Position numbers and translations under genes: made by a program. The notes under the pieces are model-generated. The model did no database searches and had not been told where the DNA came from. It worked only from the letters and a program-made list of their open reading frames with translations. Below, one piece after another: positions 50,251 through 59,590 of a stretch of 64,000 nucleotides of DNA. The DNA lies in contig CAYRIO010000001.1 of NCBI GenBank assembly GCA_964424355.1, forward strand, positions 62,001-126,000, written 5' to 3'. This stretch comes from CAZEHS01 sp964424355. GTDB lineage: Bacteria > Bacillota > Clostridia > Peptostreptococcales > Acidaminobacteraceae. Position 1 is the first letter of the stretch. Each line of letters begins with the position of its first letter.

Positions 50251-50877
50251 ATCGAGCTGACGGACAGGCAAAAACAGATTGTATCAATCGTACAGGCGAA
50301 TCAACCCATCGCATCCACTGAAGTGGCAGGATTGCTGGGCCTCAGCCGGGCAGCGCTCCGAGCGGATCTCAGCGTGCTTTGCCTTTCTGGAAATTTGATT
50401 GCGAAGCCTAAGGTGGGGTATTGTATTAATGATTTTCCCCCTCAGGAAGCCTTCGGGCGCCAGGTTCGGGAAATGCTGGTGGGGGATGTTAAATCCTTAC
50501 CGGTCGTTGTAGATGAGAAGGACTCGGTCTATGATGCTCTGGTGGCACTTTTTCTGGATGACGCCAGCACCGTCTTTGTTCTTTCAGAAGGCTATCTGGC
50601 AGGCTTGGCTTCCCGGAAAGATTTTCTCAAAGCAGCCATCGGTGGCAGGGATCTGCAGAAAATCCCCGTTGCTGTGATCATGACCCGGATGCCCAATATC
50701 ATCGTAGCTTTTCCTCAGGAATCCGTTCTGGAAGCGGCTAAAAGGATCGTCATGCATCAGATCGATTGCCTGCCGGTCGTTGAAACCCAGGAACGCAAAG
50801 GCGAACCGGCCTATCGGATCATAGGCAGCATATCAAAAACAAATCTTGCCAGACTCTTTGTAGAACTGGGCAAGTAA
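50251..50877 (+). CDS. CcpN-like HTH-CBS transcriptional regulator with ATC start
   Basis: An approximately 208-residue regulator: an N-terminal winged helix (ELTDRQKQIVSIVQANQPI, then STEVAGLLGLSRAALRADL) and two CBS domains (about 75-205) that should bind adenine nucleotides. CcpN controls gluconeogenic genes, and relatives sit before the PPDK regulator gene as here. The N-terminus matches the family only if translation begins at ATC 50251 (or CTG 50257). GGAGG lies 8 bases before the ATC, and no ATG, GTG or TTG occurs in frame upstream before the stop at 50221. The ATG at 50323 would remove half of the HTH domain. It lies 17 bases before the next gene. Confidence 0.85.
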   Translation: MELTDRQKQIVSIVQANQPIASTEVAGLLGLSRAALRADLSVLCLSGNLIAKPKVGYCINDFPPQEAFGRQVREMLVGDVKSLPVVVDEKDSVYDALVALFLDDASTVFVLSEGYLAGLASRKDFLKAAIGGRDLQKIPVAVIMTRMPNIIVAFPQESVLEAAKRIVMHQIDCLPVVETQERKGEPAYRIIGSISKTNLARLFVELGK

Positions 50878-50894
50878 GAAACAGGAGGAAAATC

Positions 50895-51704
50895 ATGCAG
50901 GATCCTTATATCATTTATATCCTCTCTGACTCTGTCGGAGAAACCGCGGAATATCTGGCCAGAGCGATTGCGGAGCAGTTTAAGCCGGTGGCCTATGAAA
51001 CCCTGAAATTTCCCTATGTCGATTCCGTCCAGACCGTGAAAGACATCGTTGCCGAGGCCGCTTCGAAAAAATCCCTGCTCATTTTCACCATTGTACTGGA
51101 ACCCATCCGGGACGCGATCATGGCAGAATGTGCAGCCCTGAATGTTCCGTGTTTTGATGTCATGTCACCGCTGTTGAACTTCTTTGAAGAGACCCTTCAT
51201 GAAAAGCCCATGCGGGAAGCCGGAATTATTCACCGCTTGGATGAGAACTACTTCAAACGGGTTGAAGCAGTGGAGTTCGCCGTGAAATACGATGACGGTA
51301 AGGACCCCAGGGGCGTGAAGAAGGCAGATGTCGTCATCATCGGGGTATCCCGTACCTCCAAGACACCCCTCAGCATGTATCTGGCCCATAAGAATGTGAA
51401 AGTGGCCAATATCCCCTTGGTGCCGGAAGTACCGGTTCCCCAGGAGCTTTATGAAATCAGTAATAAAAAGGTCATTGGTCTGACGACCAACCCCATCAAG
51501 CTCAACGAGATCCGTCAGGAACGGCTCAAAGCTCTGGGACTCAGTGATTCAGCCAATTATGCCAGCCTGGAGAGAATCCTGCAGGAACTGGAATATGCGG
51601 ACGGCATCATGCGCCGTGTTGGCTGTCCGGTTATCGATGTTGCCTCAAAGGCGGTTGAAGAAACCGCCAATATCATCTTGGAAATGATGAAAGCCAATAA
51701 ATAA
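50895..51704 (+). CDS. PPDK regulatory protein (bifunctional kinase/pyrophosphorylase)
   Basis: A 269-residue DUF299 protein (YIIYILSDSVGETAEYLARA; P-loop-like IIGVSRTSKTPLSMYLA about 151-167). It phosphorylates the active-site Thr of PPDK with ADP and reverses this with phosphate, making PPi. The operon order regulator, this gene, ppdK (21 bases to the ppdK ATG) matches that function. The ATG follows ACAGGAGG. Together they set the direction and rate of pyruvate-PEP conversion. Confidence 0.94.
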   Translation: MQDPYIIYILSDSVGETAEYLARAIAEQFKPVAYETLKFPYVDSVQTVKDIVAEAASKKSLLIFTIVLEPIRDAIMAECAALNVPCFDVMSPLLNFFEETLHEKPMREAGIIHRLDENYFKRVEAVEFAVKYDDGKDPRGVKKADVVIIGVSRTSKTPLSMYLAHKNVKVANIPLVPEVPVPQELYEISNKKVIGLTTNPIKLNEIRQERLKALGLSDSANYASLERILQELEYADGIMRRVGCPVIDVASKAVEETANIILEMMKANK

Positions 51705-51724
51705 GAATGGGGAGTGTGACGGGG

Positions 51725-54349
51725 ATGAAGAAATTTGTGTATGCATTTCATGAGGGCAGCAAGGAAATGAAGACGCTGCTCGGCGGTAAGGGTGCCAATC
51801 TGGCTGAAATGATGAAAATCGGTCTGCCGGTGCCCCAGGGGTTCACCATCACGACAGAATCCTGTATCCAGTATTATGACGATCAGAAGCAGATCTGTGA
51901 TGATCTGAAAGTCCAGATCCGAGAGTACATGCAGTGGCTGGAAAAGACAACCGGGAAAGGCTTCGGATCTCTTGAGAACCCGCTGCTGGTATCGGTGCGC
52001 AGCGGTGCGGCGGTATCCATGCCGGGGATGATGGACACCATCCTGAACCTGGGGCTCAATGATGAAACGATCAAAGGGCTGATCATTCTCACGGAAAATC
52101 CCCGGTTCGCCTACGACAGCTACCGTCGGTTCATTCAGATGTTCAGCGATGTGGTTCTGGAAATACACAAATATGAATTCGATCGGATTTTCGATTCCGT
52201 CAAGGAAAAATACGGCTGTAAGGTGGATACGGATCTTCAGGCGGATCACCTGATTGAAGTCATCGACCTTTACAAAAATCTGGTTCAAAAGAAAACCGGA
52301 AAGCCGTTTCCCCAAGAGCCTGAAGAACAACTGATGCTGTCTATTCGAGCGGTGTTTGAGTCCTGGAACAATCCACGGGCGATCATCTACCGGAACATTC
52401 ATGAAATGTCCCACAAGATGGGAACTGCCGTAAACGTTCAGAGCATGGTTTTCGGGAATATGGGCGATACCTCTGGAACCGGTGTGGCGTTCACCCGCAA
52501 CCCTGCTACCGGTGAGAAGGCGCTTTACGGTGAGTTCCTGATCAATGCCCAGGGAGAAGATGTTGTAGCAGGGATCCGTACCCCGAAGGTCATCTCGGAG
52601 CTGGCAGATATCATGCCGGAGGTCTACAAGCAGTTCGTTGAGGTCTCTAACGCTCTTGAACAGCACTACAAGGACATGCAGGATATCGAGTTCACAATAG
52701 AAAAAGGCAAGCTGTTCATGCTCCAGACCCGGACCGGTAAGCGGACGGCAGCGGCAGCGGTCAGCGCCGCCGTAGATATGGTGAATGAGGGGCTGATCGA
52801 CAAGGAAACCGCCATCATGCGCATTGAGCCGGGGATGATCGATCAGCTGCTCCATCCGACCTTCGATGAAGTGGAGCTGGCAAATACAAAGGTCATTGCC
52901 AAGGGGCTTGCGGCTTCTCCGGGGGCAGCTTCCGGTCAGGTTTACTTCACGCCGGAGAAAATCGTGGCGGCCAAAGAAAAGGGTGTTAAATCCATCCTGG
53001 TCCGCCAGGAGACCTCGCCGGAGGATATCGAGGGGATGGTCTGTGCCGAAGGCATTCTCACCTCCCGTGGGGGCACCACCTCCCACGCGGCTGTCGTTGC
53101 CCGGGGAATGGGCAAATGCTGTGTGGCGGGCTGCGGCGAAATCCGGGTGGATGAAGTCCAGGGTGTTTTCCGGGTCGGCGAGCAGGTATTTAATGAAGGC
53201 GACTGGATTTCCCTGGATGGGAACACTGGATTCGTTTATGAAGGAAAGCTGAAAACCCGCGAAGTGGAGCTTTCCGGAAACTTCGGACTGCTCATGAGCT
53301 GGGCGGACGAAGTGCGCCGGCTGAAGGTCCGCGCCAATGCGGATACCCCCCACGATGCAGAAGCCGCAGTCAAATTCGGAGCGGAAGGTATCGGCCTGTG
53401 CCGGACTGAGCATATGTTCTTTGAAGAATCCCGGGTTCTCAGTGTCCGTCAGATGATTGTCTCCCGCAATGAAGAGGATCGGCGAGCAGCTCTGGCGAAG
53501 CTCCTGCCCTGTCAGCGGGAGGATTTCGTGGGCATATTCGAGGCCATGAAAGGCAGACCGGTAACGGTTCGCCTGCTGGACCCGCCGCTGCATGAATTCC
53601 TGCCTGGCACAGATGAGGATATCGCAGTCCTGGCTAAGGATCTTGGAATGGAGGCAAAAGCCCTGAAGGTCATTGTTCAGGATCTGAAGGAATTCAATCC
53701 CATGCTGGGACACCGGGGCTGCCGCCTGGGCATCACCTTCCCTGAAATCTACGAGATGCAGATCCAGGCCATTTTCGAAGCCGTGGCCATCTGCCAGAAG
53801 GAAAAGAACGTGCCGGTCCTGCCCGAAATCATGATTCCCCTCATCGGATTTGAAAAAGAGCTGGAGATCCTGGTGAAGATGGTTCATGATGTGGCCGGAA
53901 AGGTCATGGCGGAAAAGGGCTTCACCACGCAGTACAAGGTCGGGACCATGATCGAGGTGCCGCGGGCTGCGCTCCTGGCGGATAAGATTGCAGGCCATGC
54001 GGAATTCTTCTCCTTCGGGACCAACGACCTGACCCAGATGACTCTGGGCTTCTCACGGGATGATTCCGGTAAATTCCTGGATGCTTATAAAAAGAAAGAA
54101 ATCTTCGAGAAGGACCCCTTTGAGCGGCTGGATCAGGAAGGGGTAGGCCTGCTAATGAAGATGGCGGTTGAAAAGGGCAGAAGCGTCCGACCTGACATTA
54201 AACTGGGAATCTGCGGGGAGCACGGCGGGGAGCCCCAATCCATCGACTTTTGTCACCGGATCGATCTGGAGTATGTCTCCTGCTCACCATTCCGTGTTCC
54301 CATCGCCCGATTGTCCGCAGCTCAGGCGGCTATCAGGAATAGGAAATAG
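51725..54349 (+). CDS. ppdK: Pyruvate, phosphate dikinase
   Basis: PPDK interconverts pyruvate, ATP and phosphate with PEP, AMP and PPi. The 874-residue length is standard. The N-terminal ATP-grasp region (GGKGANLAEMMKIGLPVPQGF) is followed by the phosphohistidine motif GGTTSHAAVVARGMGKCCV with regulatory Thr and catalytic His. The C-terminal PEP/pyruvate barrel has GFSRDDSGKF and GICGEHGGE. The start MKKFVYAFHEG at 51725 matches the family; the ATG at 51707 is inside the ribosome-site region. The enzyme ends the three-gene operon. Confidence 0.97.
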   Translation: MKKFVYAFHEGSKEMKTLLGGKGANLAEMMKIGLPVPQGFTITTESCIQYYDDQKQICDDLKVQIREYMQWLEKTTGKGFGSLENPLLVSVRSGAAVSMPGMMDTILNLGLNDETIKGLIILTENPRFAYDSYRRFIQMFSDVVLEIHKYEFDRIFDSVKEKYGCKVDTDLQADHLIEVIDLYKNLVQKKTGKPFPQEPEEQLMLSIRAVFESWNNPRAIIYRNIHEMSHKMGTAVNVQSMVFGNMGDTSGTGVAFTRNPATGEKALYGEFLINAQGEDVVAGIRTPKVISELADIMPEVYKQFVEVSNALEQHYKDMQDIEFTIEKGKLFMLQTRTGKRTAAAAVSAAVDMVNEGLIDKETAIMRIEPGMIDQLLHPTFDEVELANTKVIAKGLAASPGAASGQVYFTPEKIVAAKEKGVKSILVRQETSPEDIEGMVCAEGILTSRGGTTSHAAVVARGMGKCCVAGCGEIRVDEVQGVFRVGEQVFNEGDWISLDGNTGFVYEGKLKTREVELSGNFGLLMSWADEVRRLKVRANADTPHDAEAAVKFGAEGIGLCRTEHMFFEESRVLSVRQMIVSRNEEDRRAALAKLLPCQREDFVGIFEAMKGRPVTVRLLDPPLHEFLPGTDEDIAVLAKDLGMEAKALKVIVQDLKEFNPMLGHRGCRLGITFPEIYEMQIQAIFEAVAICQKEKNVPVLPEIMIPLIGFEKELEILVKMVHDVAGKVMAEKGFTTQYKVGTMIEVPRAALLADKIAGHAEFFSFGTNDLTQMTLGFSRDDSGKFLDAYKKKEIFEKDPFERLDQEGVGLLMKMAVEKGRSVRPDIKLGICGEHGGEPQSIDFCHRIDLEYVSCSPFRVPIARLSAAQAAIRNRK

Positions 54350-54391
54350 AAAGTCCTCAGGCTCTTTAAAGGAAACCATGCGATGATGAAT

Positions 54392-54434
54392 GACGCTCTG
54401 ACCGGGAATATCTCCGTGTCAGAGCGTCTGTTTT
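54392..54434 (+). terminator. Terminator of ppdK operon
   Basis: GACGCTCTGAC / GTCAGAGCGTC stem, then TGTTTT. Confidence 0.85.
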
Positions 54435-54542
54435 CGAGTCCGAATAAATGATGGATCCTAGCAGGAAAATCAGATCCTTTGTTGAACTCTATTATTCTGT
54501 GCTTGTAATTTCAGAAGGAATGCTTTATAGGAGGTGTTGATT

Positions 54543-55556
54543 GTGGACCGTACCATACGGGAAAATACAGAAGCCTGGGAATGGGAGCGGCTTTCGGTGT
54601 ACGCAGCCAAAGCGGATCAAAGCAAGGGGCGGCAACACCCGGAGCCGGACTGCCATATCCGAACGGCCTTTCAACGGGACAGGGATCGGATTGTCCACTC
54701 CAAAGCCTTTCGGCGATTAAAGGATAAAACCCAGGTGTTTCTGTCCCCGGAAGGGGATCACTACCGCACCCGCCTGACCCATACCCTGGAGGTTTCCCAG
54801 ATTTCCAGAACCATTGCCCGGGCGCTTCGGCTCAATGAAGACCTTACAGAAGCAATCGCCTTGGGCCATGATTTAGGGCACACCCCCTTCGGCCACTGCG
54901 GAGAAGCCATTTTAGCCCAAATCCATCCCACTGGCTTTGAGCATAACCAGCAAAGCATCCGGGTGGTGGATGTCCTGGAAAAAAGAGATAAGCACAAACG
55001 GGGGCTCAACTTAACCGAAGAGGTACGCAGCGGTATCCTGAACCACCGGGGACCGGATACCCCTTCAACCCTGGAAGGGCAGATCGTGAAGCTCTCAGAC
55101 CGGATTGCGTACATCAATCACGATATCGACGATGCTGTGCGGGCCGGTGTCCTCACCTTGGATGCATTGCCGGCCTCTGCAGTCCGGCTCTTTGGTAAAA
55201 GTCATTCCGAACGGCTGAACAGTATGATCCTGGATTTGGTCGCCTGCAGCCAGGGGAAAGACTGTATCCTCATGAGCCCTGAAAAACAAGTGGCCCTGAA
55301 AGATTTGCGGGAATTCATGTTTCAGACCGTCTACACCAATTCTGAAGCAAAGCGGGATGAGGCCAAAGCCCAGCAGGTCTTAAAGGCACTCTACGAACAT
55401 TTCAGCGAAAACCCGGCAGAGCTTCCTCCGGAATATTATCAGGATTATTGTGAGGAGCATGGCGTCGAGTCGGTCAAGGATTACCTTGCCGGGATGTCTG
55501 ACCGATACGCCATCAACCTGTACAAAGAGATATTCCTGCCCAAGTATTGGGTCTGA
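54543..55556 (+). CDS. dgt: dGTP triphosphohydrolase-like HD protein
   Basis: A 337-residue HD-superfamily dNTPase. Motifs are HSKAFRRLKDKTQVF, RTRLTHTLEVSQI (H) and GHDLGHTPFGHCGE (HD), with the late Asp in RIAYINHDIDDA. It cleaves dGTP to deoxyguanosine and triphosphate. The start is taken as GTG 54543 (VDRTIRE) 8 bases after AGGAGG; the GTG 54534 and TTG 54537 are within or too near that site. In Clostridia this gene commonly precedes dnaG-rpoD, as here. Confidence 0.9.
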   Translation: MDRTIRENTEAWEWERLSVYAAKADQSKGRQHPEPDCHIRTAFQRDRDRIVHSKAFRRLKDKTQVFLSPEGDHYRTRLTHTLEVSQISRTIARALRLNEDLTEAIALGHDLGHTPFGHCGEAILAQIHPTGFEHNQQSIRVVDVLEKRDKHKRGLNLTEEVRSGILNHRGPDTPSTLEGQIVKLSDRIAYINHDIDDAVRAGVLTLDALPASAVRLFGKSHSERLNSMILDLVACSQGKDCILMSPEKQVALKDLREFMFQTVYTNSEAKRDEAKAQQVLKALYEHFSENPAELPPEYYQDYCEEHGVESVKDYLAGMSDRYAINLYKEIFLPKYWV

Positions 55557-55837
55557 TCAGTGACTCGAATTGAAAAATTAATTATTAGAACTTCATTAAG
55601 CGTGAAGGGTTTCATGGATCCATGTCGAATTACACTACTTCACGGCCAAAAGGTCAGTGCCGTGATTGCAACTCCGAATTTTCGGAAGCATCAGGTGAAC
55701 CTATAGATGGAGTTGACTGCTATTAATAATTTTGCGATTGGATTTAACAGAAGAAAAAAGGATTTTAGTTTCGGGCAGAGAATAGTATCCACAGGGAAAT
55801 CACGTCTGATGACCTGTGATGGATTGGAAGTGAGACC
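55557..55837. other. Region between dgt and dnaG
   Basis: A 280-base AT-rich stretch. TCACGGC / GCCGTGA (about 55641-55665) is an inverted repeat without a T tail. A TTGACT-like -35 lies near 55713. No gene is supported. It probably holds the promoter of the dnaG-rpoD operon. Confidence 0.4.
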
Positions 55838-57661
55838 ATGAGCCCCAGGTATGTGGATCATATTGCAGACGTTGTTCTTCAGCACTGTGATATCATTTCC
55901 GTCATTTCAAAATATGCCCCGCTGAAAAAAGCCGGACGGAATTACAAAGCCCTCTGTCCCCTTCATGGAGAGAAAACCCCCTCCTTCGTGGTTTCAGAAG
56001 AAAAACAGCTGTTCCACTGCTTTGGCTGTGGCGCGGGGGGAAGTGCCATCCAATTCATGATGATGGCAGAAAAGCTTGAATTCATTGAGGCGGTTGAGAC
56101 TTTGGCTGAACAATGTGGCTTGGACCTGACGCCTTACGAAGTTCGGAAAACAAATCCGGATGCAGGACGGGAAGTCCTGAAGCTGCAGGAAATCGTACGG
56201 GAAGCGGCTGTTTTTTATCTGCAGCAGCTGCAGCAGACACCAAACACCGGCCATGCGTATCTGACCGGCCGCGGGCTGACTGAAGACCTGATCAAGGAAT
56301 TCGGCTTGGGCCTGGCACCGGATGGGTGGGACAACCTGATCCGTCATTTATCCTCTAAAGGATACGATCTCAAGGATGTCGAAAAGGCAGGGCTGGTGGT
56401 TTTACGGGAAAAGCAGACCGGTTATTACGACCGGTTCAGAAACCGGGTGATGTTCCCCATTCAGGATGGCCGGGGAAAGGTGATCGGATTTGGGGGCCGG
56501 GTTCTGGACGACAGTGTTCCTAAATATCTCAACTCCCCTGAAAGTGTTTTGTTTGACAAAGGGAAAACCCTCTATGGGTTTCATCTGGCACGCAAGCACA
56601 TCGGTGAGGCAGGCATGCTGATCATGGTAGAAGGCTATATGGATGTCGTCTCCCTTCACCAATGGGGGATCCGCAACGTGGTTGCCACCTTGGGAACCGC
56701 CATGACCTCCCATCATGCCGCCATTGTCAAGCGCACCGCCAAAGAAGTCATTCTTGCGTACGATTCAGACAGCGCCGGTGTAAAAGCAACCTTGCGGGGT
56801 CTGGAAATTCTGGATGCGGCAGGCCTGCGTGCCCGGGTGGTGGATTTGGGCAACTACAAGGACCCGGACGATTTCATCCGCGCCCAGGGCCCCTATGCCT
56901 TCAATGAACGCATTCAAGATGCCTTGCCCGGTACAGGGTTCATGCTGAATCAGATTGCCAAAAGCTACAACCTTGAAAGCGGTTATGATCAGCTGAAATA
57001 TCTGGACGAAGCGGTTGTGATTCTGCGTCGGGTTCGGAACAGCGTTGAGCGGGAAACATATATCAACCAGCTCAGCGAGCAGACCCGCAAATCGGCGGAA
57101 TCCATTTATGGACTGCTGAAGGACCAGGAAGGCAGCGATTTAGGCTATGCCATGAAAGAGCTGCAGAGCATCCGCAAGGATGCCTCCCCGGAAAGCATGA
57201 AGGTGCCGGAAATAACCCCCATGGAGTCGAAACTCCTGGAAGCGGCCGTCCTGGGGAAAAGCACTTTTTTGAAGCTGGAAGGCCTGATCCAGGAAGAATG
57301 GTTCATTTCATCACCGGCCCATGAGATTTGGATAGCTCTCAGAGACTATTACGGGCAGCGGGACCAGTTCAGCTTCGATACCTTCATCGACTCCGTGGAT
57401 TTGACAGAGCTTTCCGTGTTGGCTGAAAGCTTGAAGAATACCGTTCCCCTGGATAATCCGGAACGGGAGCTGAAGACGATGTCGGGTCGCTTATATGGAC
57501 AATTTTTAAAACATGTGATTTCAAACCTGGAAGAACGGGTAAAGAAAGAAAATAAAACACTTGAAAAATCTGAACAAGATAATATAATTAAAAGGTTGTA
57601 TGCGTATAAAAGAGAATTGTCGGATCTCCTTTCTGGGAAGCCCCGACAGGATAACCGATGA
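55838..57661 (+). CDS. dnaG: DNA primase
   Basis: A 607-residue primase. The N-terminal zinc ribbon (CPLHGEKTPSF then HCFGCGAGG, about 40-65) is followed by the catalytic core (KYLNSPESVLFDKG) and a Toprim domain (about 260-345: EGYMDVVSLHQWGIRNVVATLG, DSDSAG). The C-terminal helicase-binding domain is present. The start ATG at 55838 follows a weak site (GGAAGTGAG). Its stop overlaps the region of the rpoD ribosome site, giving the macromolecular-synthesis operon dnaG-rpoD. Confidence 0.96.
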   Translation: MSPRYVDHIADVVLQHCDIISVISKYAPLKKAGRNYKALCPLHGEKTPSFVVSEEKQLFHCFGCGAGGSAIQFMMMAEKLEFIEAVETLAEQCGLDLTPYEVRKTNPDAGREVLKLQEIVREAAVFYLQQLQQTPNTGHAYLTGRGLTEDLIKEFGLGLAPDGWDNLIRHLSSKGYDLKDVEKAGLVVLREKQTGYYDRFRNRVMFPIQDGRGKVIGFGGRVLDDSVPKYLNSPESVLFDKGKTLYGFHLARKHIGEAGMLIMVEGYMDVVSLHQWGIRNVVATLGTAMTSHHAAIVKRTAKEVILAYDSDSAGVKATLRGLEILDAAGLRARVVDLGNYKDPDDFIRAQGPYAFNERIQDALPGTGFMLNQIAKSYNLESGYDQLKYLDEAVVILRRVRNSVERETYINQLSEQTRKSAESIYGLLKDQEGSDLGYAMKELQSIRKDASPESMKVPEITPMESKLLEAAVLGKSTFLKLEGLIQEEWFISSPAHEIWIALRDYYGQRDQFSFDTFIDSVDLTELSVLAESLKNTVPLDNPERELKTMSGRLYGQFLKHVISNLEERVKKENKTLEKSEQDNIIKRLYAYKRELSDLLSGKPRQDNR

Positions 57662-57675
57662 AAGGAGGGAAGTCA

Positions 57676-58791
57676 TTGAGTAAAAAGAACAGTTCCGATC
57701 GCACTGATGCAGTAAAACGTCTGATGGAGATGGGAAAAGACAGCGGCTCCCTAACCTATAAAGAAATTGAAGATATTTTAGGTGATATTGAACTCGATAA
57801 AGATCAGATGGAAGATGTCTATGACTCCCTGACTTCTATGGGAATAGAAGTGATGCCCGAATCTGAAGAGGAAGATCTGGATGCGGATTCCGATACAGAG
57901 AAGCCTGCCAAGGAAGAGGAAGAGGAAGAAGCGGAATTCGATCTGACCCTCCCCAAGGGAATCAGCATCGACGACCCCGTCAGAATGTACCTGAAGGAAA
58001 TCGGGAAGGTTCCCCTGCTCTCAGGCGAAGAAGAGATCAGTCTTGCCAAGCGCATGGAAGAAGGGGACGACGAGGCCAAGAAAAAGCTCTGCGAAGCCAA
58101 CCTGCGTCTGGTTGTAAGTATTGCCAAGCGCTATGTGGGCCGAGGGATGCTGTTCCTGGATCTGATCCAGGAAGGGAATCTGGGTCTTATCAAGGCCGTT
58201 GAAAAGTTCGATTTCCGGAAAGGCTTTAAATTCAGTACCTACGCCACTTGGTGGATTCGTCAGGCCATTACCCGTGCCATTGCGGACCAGGCCCGTACGA
58301 TCCGTATCCCAGTGCATATGGTGGAAACCATCAATAAACTGATCCGAGTTCAGCGACAATTGCTGCAGGAGTTAGGCAGAGAGCCGAAGCCCGAAGAGAT
58401 TGCCGACGAGATGGATATGACGGTCGAGAAGGTCCGTGAGATCCTTAAGATCGCTCAGGAACCGGTTTCGCTGGAAACCCCCATCGGTGAAGAAGAAGAT
58501 TCCCATCTGGGTGATTTCATTCCTGATACCGATGCGCCTGCACCGGCCGATGCGGCAGCCTTCTCCATGCTGAAGGAACAGCTGATCGAGGTGCTGGAAA
58601 CACTGACGCCTCGGGAACAGAAGGTCTTGAAGCTTCGGTTCGGTTTGGAGGATGGCCGTGCACGAACCTTGGAAGAGGTTGGCAAGCGGTTTGAGGTGAC
58701 CCGGGAACGGATCCGTCAGATTGAGGCCAAGGCGCTTCGTAAGCTGAAGCACCCCAGCCGCAGCAAGAAACTCAGGGACTATCTAGAATAA
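57676..58791 (+). CDS. rpoD: Primary sigma factor SigA/RpoD
   Basis: A 371-residue sigma-70 housekeeping factor. Region 1.1 is reduced and followed by an acidic stretch (EEEEEEAEFDLTLP). Region 1.2 is DPVRMYLKEIGKVPLL, region 2 YATWWIRQAITRAIADQARTI, region 3 and region 4 VTRERIRQIEAKALRKLKHP are complete. The TTG at 57676 is spaced 8 bases from AAAGGAGG; the ATG at 57658 overlaps the dnaG stop and precedes that ribosome site. It recognises the TTGACA/TATAAT-type promoters noted in this window. Confidence 0.96.
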   Translation: MSKKNSSDRTDAVKRLMEMGKDSGSLTYKEIEDILGDIELDKDQMEDVYDSLTSMGIEVMPESEEEDLDADSDTEKPAKEEEEEEAEFDLTLPKGISIDDPVRMYLKEIGKVPLLSGEEEISLAKRMEEGDDEAKKKLCEANLRLVVSIAKRYVGRGMLFLDLIQEGNLGLIKAVEKFDFRKGFKFSTYATWWIRQAITRAIADQARTIRIPVHMVETINKLIRVQRQLLQELGREPKPEEIADEMDMTVEKVREILKIAQEPVSLETPIGEEEDSHLGDFIPDTDAPAPADAAAFSMLKEQLIEVLETLTPREQKVLKLRFGLEDGRARTLEEVGKRFEVTRERIRQIEAKALRKLKHPSRSKKLRDYLE

Positions 58792-58811
58792 GCAGACTGC
58801 ATAGAATCATG

Positions 58812-58843
58812 AAAACCGGCTGCCTTGGCAGCCGGTTTTGTTT
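58812..58843 (+). terminator. Terminator of dnaG-rpoD
   Basis: A 13-bp stem AAAACCGGCTGCC / GGCAGCCGGTTTT with a TT loop. Confidence 0.9.
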
Positions 58844-58888
58844 AAGGCATTTAAAGAAGAAATCACACCAATCATTTAGGAGGCATCT

Positions 58889-59590
58889 ATGATCAAACTC
58901 ACACCCCGGCTGCAGGCAATTGCTGACCGCATTCCGCCGGGGATACGGACAGTGGATGTGGGAACCGACCATGGCTATCTTCCGGCGTGGCTGGTCGGGC
59001 AGGGGATATGCCCAGGAGCCTGGGCAACGGATATTCAAAAGGGCCCCCTGGAGAATGCCCGGGAGACCGTAACGCGGGAAGGACTGGAGACGCAGATAGA
59101 GCTGCGCTTGGGGCCGGGTCTGGTTCCTATGCGGGGAGGAACCCCCCAAGGAATCATCATCGCGGGCATGGGCGGCATTCTGATAGCCGAGATCCTTGAA
59201 GCGGACCTGAAACTGGCCAAACAGGCGGAGATTCTGATTCTTCAGCCGATGTCAGGCTTCAAGGAACTCCGGCGGTGGCTGGTGACCCATGGCTTTCGGA
59301 TTACAGACGAGTGCCTGGCGCAGGAAGGCCGACGGTTGTATGAAATCATCTGCGCCCGCTCCGGAGATTCACAGGAACCGGACAGCTTCAATGATCTGGT
59401 GGGCTACTGCCTGCCGGTATCCGGGGATCCGCTCTTTCCCCAGTTTGTCCGGAATCAAATTCGCCGCTTTGAAAAAATAATTGTCGAAGCGGGTTCGGCT
59501 TCGGGTACAGAAGAACGGATTGGCGAATGCCAAGGGATACTGGAAAAACTTCGGGAGGTTCAGCCATGCGAATCAACTCACGGAAAGTGA
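58889..59590 (+). CDS. trmK: tRNA (adenine(22)-N1)-methyltransferase
   Basis: A 233-residue SAM-dependent methyltransferase. The SAM motif is VDVGTDHGYLPAWL (about 24-37); IIAGMGGILIAEIL (about 90-103) and ILQPMSGFKELRRWL (about 117) are family signatures of TrmK/YqfN. It methylates A22 of tRNAs with D-arm purines. The ATG follows TAGGAGG. The next gene starts inside its 3' end. The rpoD-trmK-Nif3 order is typical of Firmicutes. Confidence 0.94.
   Translation: MIKLTPRLQAIADRIPPGIRTVDVGTDHGYLPAWLVGQGICPGAWATDIQKGPLENARETVTREGLETQIELRLGPGLVPMRGGTPQGIIIAGMGGILIAEILEADLKLAKQAEILILQPMSGFKELRRWLVTHGFRITDECLAQEGRRLYEIICARSGDSQEPDSFNDLVGYCLPVSGDPLFPQFVRNQIRRFEKIIVEAGSASGTEERIGECQGILEKLREVQPCESTHGK

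Noticed and set aside
51557..53998. Very long minus-strand open frame (813 codons) across ppdK
   Set aside because: The plus strand is an unmistakable full-length PPDK. The opposite frame is a codon-bias shadow rich in His/Gln/Leu with no domain.
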